The translations under genes and the position numbers were made by a program. 45,008 nt of DNA from Hymenopellis radicata (taxonomy: Eukaryota; Basidiomycota; Agaricomycetes; Agaricales; Physalacriaceae): positions 1 to 45,008 of the forward strand of contig JADNRX010000418.1 in assembly GCA_015501595.1 (NCBI GenBank), written 5' to 3'. A model generated the notes under the pieces. That model had not been told where the DNA came from. It worked only from the letters and a program-made list of their open reading frames with translations, and made no database searches. This document shows, one piece after another, positions 43,093 through 45,008 of the stretch. Numbering within the stretch: the stretch's first letter is position 1; every line of letters starts with the position of its first letter.

Positions 43093-44424
43093 ATGCTCCC
43101 AGCCCCATCTTCCGCGTTTAAGCGACCTCAGAGTCCTGTCAGTCCCACGACCACCGATACCAGGCCAGATGAGCATGAGGAAGAGTGGGAGTCAGTCCAC
43201 GGAGAGCAACCCCGACACAAGAAGGGTTTCCTAGGCTTTGGCTCTCGCTCCCGCGATGAAGCATCCGACGGTACGCTTTATTATAATTCATATCGTTATG
43301 CTTGCTGATGCGTGTCAGTAGTCGACGAAGTTTGCGATTACGAGCAAAAGTATGCACCTGACGAAGAACATAAGGAAATGAGCCCGAACGCTCGTGTGTG
43401 GAAGGTATACCTAGACGAGTGTCGCAAGTTCGATACTCGCAGGTTCGAGGAATGGCGCGATGGACTTGACGTCCTCGTCGTTTTTGTGAGTTTTCGTGGC
43501 GTTCACAGCAATCGCCAATCTAATCAGTCGCACAGTCTGGCCTATTTTCCATCGTCGTCGCAATCTTTTGCTCGCAGGCCTTCCAGAGACTTCGTCCTGA
43601 CCACCATTCGATGACCTCAGCGTTGCTCGCTGAGATGGTGGAAATTGAGCGCGCGATAGCCGATGGCACGCCCGTTGAAGAAATCGCCCACACCATCACC
43701 GACTTCACGCCAAAGACGTCTGATCTTTGGGTTAACGGCTTATGCTTCAAGCAGTCTCGGAGTGAGCATCTTCATCGCGGTGGTTGCGATGCTCGCCAAA
43801 CAATGGCTGCGACAATACATGGCTATCCCCTCAGGAGATGCTCGCGACTGCGTTCGCATCAGGCACTTCCGTTACAAGGCGCTGGAGAAATGGCGTGTCC
43901 CCGAGATCATTGCTTTCCTGCCTGTTCTCATGCACGTCTCGTTGGGCTTATTCCTTGCTGGCCTGGTTATCTTCCTCTTCATGTTCGATGACACAATGGC
44001 CATTGCCTTTGCGACTATGATGTCTGCCCTGTTTGTCGGATACACGTTCAGCACGCTGCTCCCTCTGTTTTACCCCGAATGCCCGTACAAGACGACGCTG
44101 TCCTTGTACTCCTTTGGCACGTTTAGCGCTTTCCGTCGTTTTATCTTCAAGAAGGGACGGCCTTTCCAGGCCGTGAAGCTCCCTGAGGAGGACGATGATG
44201 ATTCCAGCACCTACAGTTCCACCCGCACTCTGACCGACACTGAACGTGCGAAGATTGACGGCAAAGGAGAGCAGATCGATATTCAGGCCCTCTCTTGGCT
44301 TCGTGATACGACATCAGATGAGGCTGTCCAGAATAATGCCGCTCGGATGGTCAATGCGCTTCGTGACGAGATTGTTGCTAAAGCTCAACCAGAAGCCGGG
44401 TCCTCTAACCTGGTTGATTTGTAA
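43093..44424 (+). pseudogene. Short DUF6535 protein, copy 5, one-base frameshift
   Basis: Exons 43093-43270, 43322-43485 and 43536-44424 follow the standard family phases (1, 0). The core reads CDYEQKYAPDEEHKEMSPNA, WRDGLDVLVVF, a membrane segment SGLFSIVVAIFCSQ, DLWVNGL, then SSLGVSIFIAVVAMLAKQWL, VPEIIAFLPVLMHVSLGLFL and CPYKTTLSLYSF. The C-terminus is short, with an acidic patch (PEEDDDDSS), and ends NLVDL, so the protein would be about 409 residues, without the 600-residue helical region of the other copies. The frame breaks at 43748-43751, where one extra A separates NGLCF from SSLGV; the conserved Trp of NGLWF is also Cys. It is on the opposite strand to copies 1-4. An assembly error is a real alternative. 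Confidence 0.75.
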
Positions 44425-45008
44425 ATCATAGCTCTCTTTCCTCCTGTAGAATTCTCAGTTTATATCTGTACTCCCTGTGGTCAGCTTCTCATCTCATTTC
44501 CTGTGCTCATCTTGAACTGCCTAAGTCTCATTGGCACGGCACTGCGATTCCTCACAGAATTACGGCGCCTTACTTTACATTATGAAGTGATGCAACTACA
44601 GCTTTGGAATGTCCGCCGGACTGTCAATTCATTAGATTTCTATGACATTGCATCATATTGAATATTTGAATACCCATCCCATCAAGTGTCTCATGATCTA
44701 TCAATGAGCGCGCGGGACGGGTGAGGTCTAATTAAAGGCCAACTGGAGCTTTGAGTCAAGTTTGAAGTCTTTTACAAAAAAGGAAATTTCTTCCTTGACT
44801 TCTTCCTACCTCATGTACACTTGCTCTCAGATCGCCCTGCTTGTCGCGCTGGCCCTGCGACTTCTCACCTACTGTCCGAATCCAAAATAACGCGCTGTCA
44901 GCCTGAGAACATTTGACGCTAAAAACAACCATGACATACACATCAAAGCTTCCCGCTCGAAACCCATGAGCGTAAGATCTTTCGTATAATCATCCGAGCG
45001 CTATCGTC
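44425..45008. other. 3' flank of DUF6535 copy 5, no gene
   Basis: I see only A/T-rich flank sequence and short chance frames to the end of the window. Confidence 0.45.

Overview
The window is nuclear DNA of a filamentous fungus, most likely a mushroom-forming basidiomycete (Agaricomycetes). The evidence is short GT-AG introns of about 45-65 bp in nearly every gene, a classical basidiomycete-type laccase split into 13 exons, and a local expansion of DUF6535-type membrane proteins and F-box/LRR proteins, both typical of Agaricomycetes. I saw no bacterial, viral or organellar genes and no rRNA, tRNA or CRISPR array. All family names come from reading motifs by eye; no database was searched.

Layout. 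1-2150: repeat-rich DNA with a foldback repeat, the eroded 3' end of a DUF6535 gene and a 258-bp MITE with TA target duplication. 2150-11000: a housekeeping block with an RCC1-family seven-bladed protein (+), a secreted laccase (+), a hAT-type MITE, sterol C4-methyl oxidase ERG25 (-) and a SIRT5-like sirtuin (-). 11980-13275: F-box protein 1. 13.3-36.9 kb: an accessory island holding four large minus-strand DUF6535 genes (14.0-17.4, 21.4-24.6, 25.6-28.7, 31.3-34.5 kb), a 1.84-kb hAT-like element, shared repeat blocks and two paralogous small genes (72 and 96 codons) sitting just upstream of two of the DUF6535 genes. 36.97-41.3 kb: F-box protein 2, convergent with a large secreted protein of the DUF5695 type. 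41.4-45 kb: a weakly supported small membrane protein and a short plus-strand DUF6535 gene broken by one inserted base.

How the parts relate. RCC1, ERG25 and the sirtuin are core cell functions. The laccase and DUF5695 protein are secreted, and the laccase fits lignocellulose or litter decay. The rest is a birth-and-death array: six DUF6535 copies, two of which (21.4 and 25.6 kb) give complete phase-consistent gene models while the others carry frame breaks, a lost splice acceptor or survive only as a tail. The F-box gene was duplicated together with the last ~130 bp of its convergent DUF5695 neighbour, and that duplicate is fused to a copy of a DUF6535 3' flank at about 13.5 kb. The most interesting candidate for an undescribed system is the twice-repeated arrangement of a multi-pass DUF6535 protein with a small protein carrying a conserved C-terminal ALTGD-x-FR-x-WV motif.
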